DNA of 7,224 bases. Origin: TA-21 sp036557405. GTDB taxonomy: Archaea; Thermoproteota; Nitrososphaeria; Nitrososphaerales; Nitrososphaeraceae. Within the stretch, counting starts at the first letter, position 1. Each line of letters starts with the position of its first letter. The notes beneath the pieces were generated by a model. That model was not told the DNA's origin, did not search any database, and saw nothing but the letters and a program-made list of their open reading frames with translations. The stretch lies in contig DATBHO010000057.1 in NCBI GenBank assembly GCA_036557405.1, positions 1 to 7,224 of the forward strand, written 5' to 3'. Of this stretch, positions 5,797-7,224 are shown in pieces. The translations under genes were made by a program, and so were the position numbers.

Positions 5797-6354
5797 TCAA
5801 AGATCATTTGCAGAATTGTCTTTTAAGTATTGCTCATATTCATATAGTGACTTTTCCTGTGAATTAGTTTGAATAGACCCTGGTCTGAGGTTCCTGATCC
5901 TAGTTATTGCATCTTCCGCACCTAGATTTTCTTTTTTTAAAAGGTACGCTCCTAGAATCGTTCCTGTTCTCCCTTTCCCTGCTGCACAATGAACCAACAC
6001 TGGTCTTTTTGCTTCTATTTCATTTCTAATATAATTAACGGTTGAATCTATCTCCCCAATAGAAGGGGAGTGATAGTCTTCCACCCTTAGATGAAAATAA
6101 TTTATTTTTTTAATGGTTCTACCGTCAGAGAGCGTATTTGTAGAATCGGTAATCGATAACCATTGCAAAGGCAGTGGGATTTCTCGTACTGTTACTATCG
6201 TGCCAATACCTTGGTTGACTAGCCATATGAATTGATCAAAAGACAGAGGTAATCCACTTCCTGCAAGCTGATTCTTTATTACCCAACTAAAATTTGTAGG
6301 ACGAGAAACAAATTTACTATAGAGCCATCGATAAGCGTCACCAACGAGGGTCAT
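5797..6354 (-). CDS. Dual-specificity protein phosphatase, DUSP23-like
   Basis: 185-residue cysteine-based protein phosphatase removing phosphate from Tyr and possibly Ser/Thr residues; cytosolic. The catalytic P-loop is HCAAGKGRTG with Cys123 and Arg129 (C-x5-R), and the general acid is Asp93 in VEDYHSPS. The N-terminal NFSWV...LAGSGLP segment and the C-terminal LRPGSIQTNSQEKSLYEY segment match the small DUSP23 (VHZ) group, which lacks extra domains, from end to end, so the gene is full length. The ATG at 6354 is the first start and lies about 30 nt after an AT-rich box A candidate. No kinase gene is adjacent, so its target is not visible here. The gene stands alone, with the small acidic protein gene 80 bp downstream. 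The family call is firm. Confidence 0.93.
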   Translation of the reverse strand: MTLVGDAYRWLYSKFVSRPTNFSWVIKNQLAGSGLPLSFDQFIWLVNQGIGTIVTVREIPLPLQWLSITDSTNTLSDGRTIKKINYFHLRVEDYHSPSIGEIDSTVNYIRNEIEAKRPVLVHCAAGKGRTGTILGAYLLKKENLGAEDAITRIRNLRPGSIQTNSQEKSLYEYEQYLKDNSANDL

Positions 6355-6383
6355 TTTACAGAGTGAGCTTTACTGAATATCAA

Positions 6384-6395
6384 TTTAAATTTAAA
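6384..6395 (-). promoter_or_regulatory. Candidate box A of the phosphatase gene (palindromic)
   Basis: TTTAAATTTAAA is a perfect 12-bp palindrome 30-41 nt before the ATG at 6354. TTTAAA is a good archaeal TATA core and the position suits a short or absent leader. Because the element is symmetric it could also drive weak transcription to the right, where no gene is seen. Confidence 0.45.
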
Positions 6396-6590
6396 TCTTC
6401 ATAACTGTGTCAAAGCCATTTTGCTCGCTTAAGTAAATTATTTCCGTTGTGCATTACCAAAGGGGCAAACTATTCTCATCATGTTATCAATATCCTCTTT
6501 TAGAGAGAAATTTGTCTTTCATCTGTTTGGGTAGCAGAATTAGGCTGTCATACTAGTGTGTATAGAGGATTGTTTTTGAAAGGCTCTTAT
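6396..6590. other. Intergenic stretch without recognised content
   Basis: Between the phosphatase promoter and the next minus-strand ORF I see only frames of fewer than 20 codons, no tRNA fold and no clear repeat. If the ORF at 6591-6776 is not a gene, the gene-free region extends from 6355 to 6958, about 600 bp. Confidence 0.5.
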
Positions 6591-6776
6591 TTAGTTAGAC
6601 TCTGCCACTGCATCAAGTGTATACGTAACAGTGAACGGTACTCCTCCTAGTGTATGGAATGCAACTTGATTAGCTGCAAAGTTCAAAGAACCAGCATCAT
6701 AACTTGGAACTGTTGCAGCTCTATTACTTGCCAATATCAATGCTATTGCAGATTCTCCTTGGCCACAATTCTTCAT
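6591..6776 (-). CDS. Small ORF with coding-like composition, family unknown, possibly a gene remnant
   Basis: 61 residues from the ATG at 6776, the first start after an in-frame stop at 6783-6785. The protein (MKNCGQGESAIALIL...TYTLDAVAESN) is rich in Ala, Gly, Val, Thr and Asn, and its codons are mostly of purine-first type (GCA, GTT, AAT, GAT, ACA), unlike typical shadow frames in this AT-rich DNA. The last half (NFAANQVAFHTLGGVPFTVTYTLDA) looks like beta strands of a larger domain. No family is recognised. Odd: the only good TATA-like element (ATATAT at 6785-6790) is about 12 nt before the ATG, too close for a normal archaeal start. This fits a fragment or remnant, or a start further inside. 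It could be a real small gene. Confidence 0.4.
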   Translation of the reverse strand: MKNCGQGESAIALILASNRAATVPSYDAGSLNFAANQVAFHTLGGVPFTVTYTLDAVAESN

Positions 6777-6958
6777 ACCCCATTATATATCATCTTTCAT
6801 TTTTTGACATGAGTATTGACAGTTTTGCATGTAGAATAGGATTCTTAATCTTGGGGATATCAAATTTCATTACTAACTGTTGTTTTCTTATTGCAGTGTT
6901 AAGAGAATATTTGGCAGTACGATATTGTAGAATAATAAATTTGATTAGAATTAATAAT

Positions 6959-7224
6959 TTATTTTTTTAAATTATTATTAATGTATTGAATAATTACATC
7001 AAGTGGTGTTCCAGGCCCAAAATTTCCTTCAACCCCTTTTTCTTCAAGTGTCTTTTTATCTTTTCCTGGAATGACGCCACCTCCAATCAATAGGATATCA
7101 TCAACACCCTGATCTTTCAAAAGACGTGCAACTTTAGGAAATAATGTTAAATGTGCGCCATTCAATAGGCTCATTGCAACAACATCAACATCTTCATCAA
7201 TGGCAATTTTTGCGACTTGTTCAG
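6959..7224 (-). CDS. mcmA2: Methylmalonyl-CoA mutase, B12-binding (small) subunit, C-terminal part
   Basis: Adenosylcobalamin-binding domain of methylmalonyl-CoA mutase, which interconverts succinyl-CoA and methylmalonyl-CoA. In thaumarchaea it acts in the 3-hydroxypropionate/4-hydroxybutyrate cycle, turning methylmalonyl-CoA to succinyl-CoA. The window holds the last 87 or so residues; the gene enters from the right edge, and the cobalt-binding D-x-H-x-x-G motif lies outside. Seen: EQVAKIAIDEDVDVVAMSLL, GAHLTLFPKV, DDILLIGGGVIPGKD and FGPGTPLDVIIQYI, all in family order. The frame is open to the edge, so the Met at 7174 is internal and not a start. A separate small subunit is usual for archaea, but a C-terminal domain of a fused mutase cannot be excluded from this part. 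The short poly-Lys end (NNNLKK) is normal. Confidence 0.93.
   Translation of the reverse strand, partial: EQVAKIAIDEDVDVVAMSLLNGAHLTLFPKVARLLKDQGVDDILLIGGGVIPGKDKKTLEEKGVEGNFGPGTPLDVIIQYINNNLKK

Noticed and set aside
6704..6970. Plus-strand ORF of 88 residues, hydrophobic, antisense to the small minus-strand ORF and reaching the mutase gene end
   Set aside because: Rich in Leu, Ile, Phe, Tyr and Cys as expected from AT-rich non-coding DNA, no family motif, and overlaps the more coding-like minus-strand ORF.
7172..7174. Met codon at 7174 as start of the mutase subunit
   Set aside because: The frame continues upstream to the window edge with family-conserved residues (EQVAKIAIDEDVDVV), so the Met is internal.
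1..7224. CRISPR arrays, insertion sequences, tRNA or rRNA genes
   Set aside because: No regularly spaced repeats, no transposase motifs or terminal inverted repeats, and no cloverleaf-like or rRNA-like stretch seen in any spacer on reading both strands.

Overview
The window looks like a chromosomal piece of an ammonia-oxidising archaeon (Nitrososphaerota/Thaumarchaeota), most likely a soil Nitrososphaerales member of the Nitrosocosmicus type. The grounds are: AT-rich DNA; TATA-like box A elements about 25-32 nt upstream of several start codons with little room for a leader or Shine-Dalgarno site (leaderless-style archaeal promoters); an archaeal-type NMN adenylyltransferase (NadM family); a MEDS-receiver fusion of a kind common in soil thaumarchaea; and the B12-binding part of methylmalonyl-CoA mutase, an enzyme of the thaumarchaeal 3-hydroxypropionate/4-hydroxybutyrate carbon fixation cycle. 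The genus is inferred, not proven.

Left block (1-3967): an adenosylhomocysteinase-like gene runs leftwards off the window edge. Diverging from it across about 150 bp is a rightward run: a methionyl-tRNA synthetase-like gene (GTG start), a NadM-like nucleotidyltransferase (TTG start, 2 bp after the previous stop), a 42-residue zinc-ribbon protein, and a ketol-acid reductoisomerase (KARI)-like gene with its own TATA box. All four enzymes keep their catalytic signatures but show changes at positions that are normally conserved in the substrate or cofactor pockets. This suggests a set of diverged copies of core enzymes, possibly a biosynthetic cassette, rather than plain housekeeping genes. That is the most interesting point of the window, and it is an inference.

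Middle block (3968-5716): about 355 bp with no convincing gene (one weak small membrane-protein ORF), then a MEDS plus receiver-domain signalling protein, and a convergent unrecognised small acidic protein on the minus strand.

Right block (5797-7224): a minus-strand dual-specificity protein phosphatase closely resembling the DUSP23 type, a 236-bp gap, a short minus-strand ORF with coding-like composition but no recognised family, and the C-terminal end of the methylmalonyl-CoA mutase small subunit entering from the right edge. No tRNA, rRNA, CRISPR array or insertion sequence was seen.
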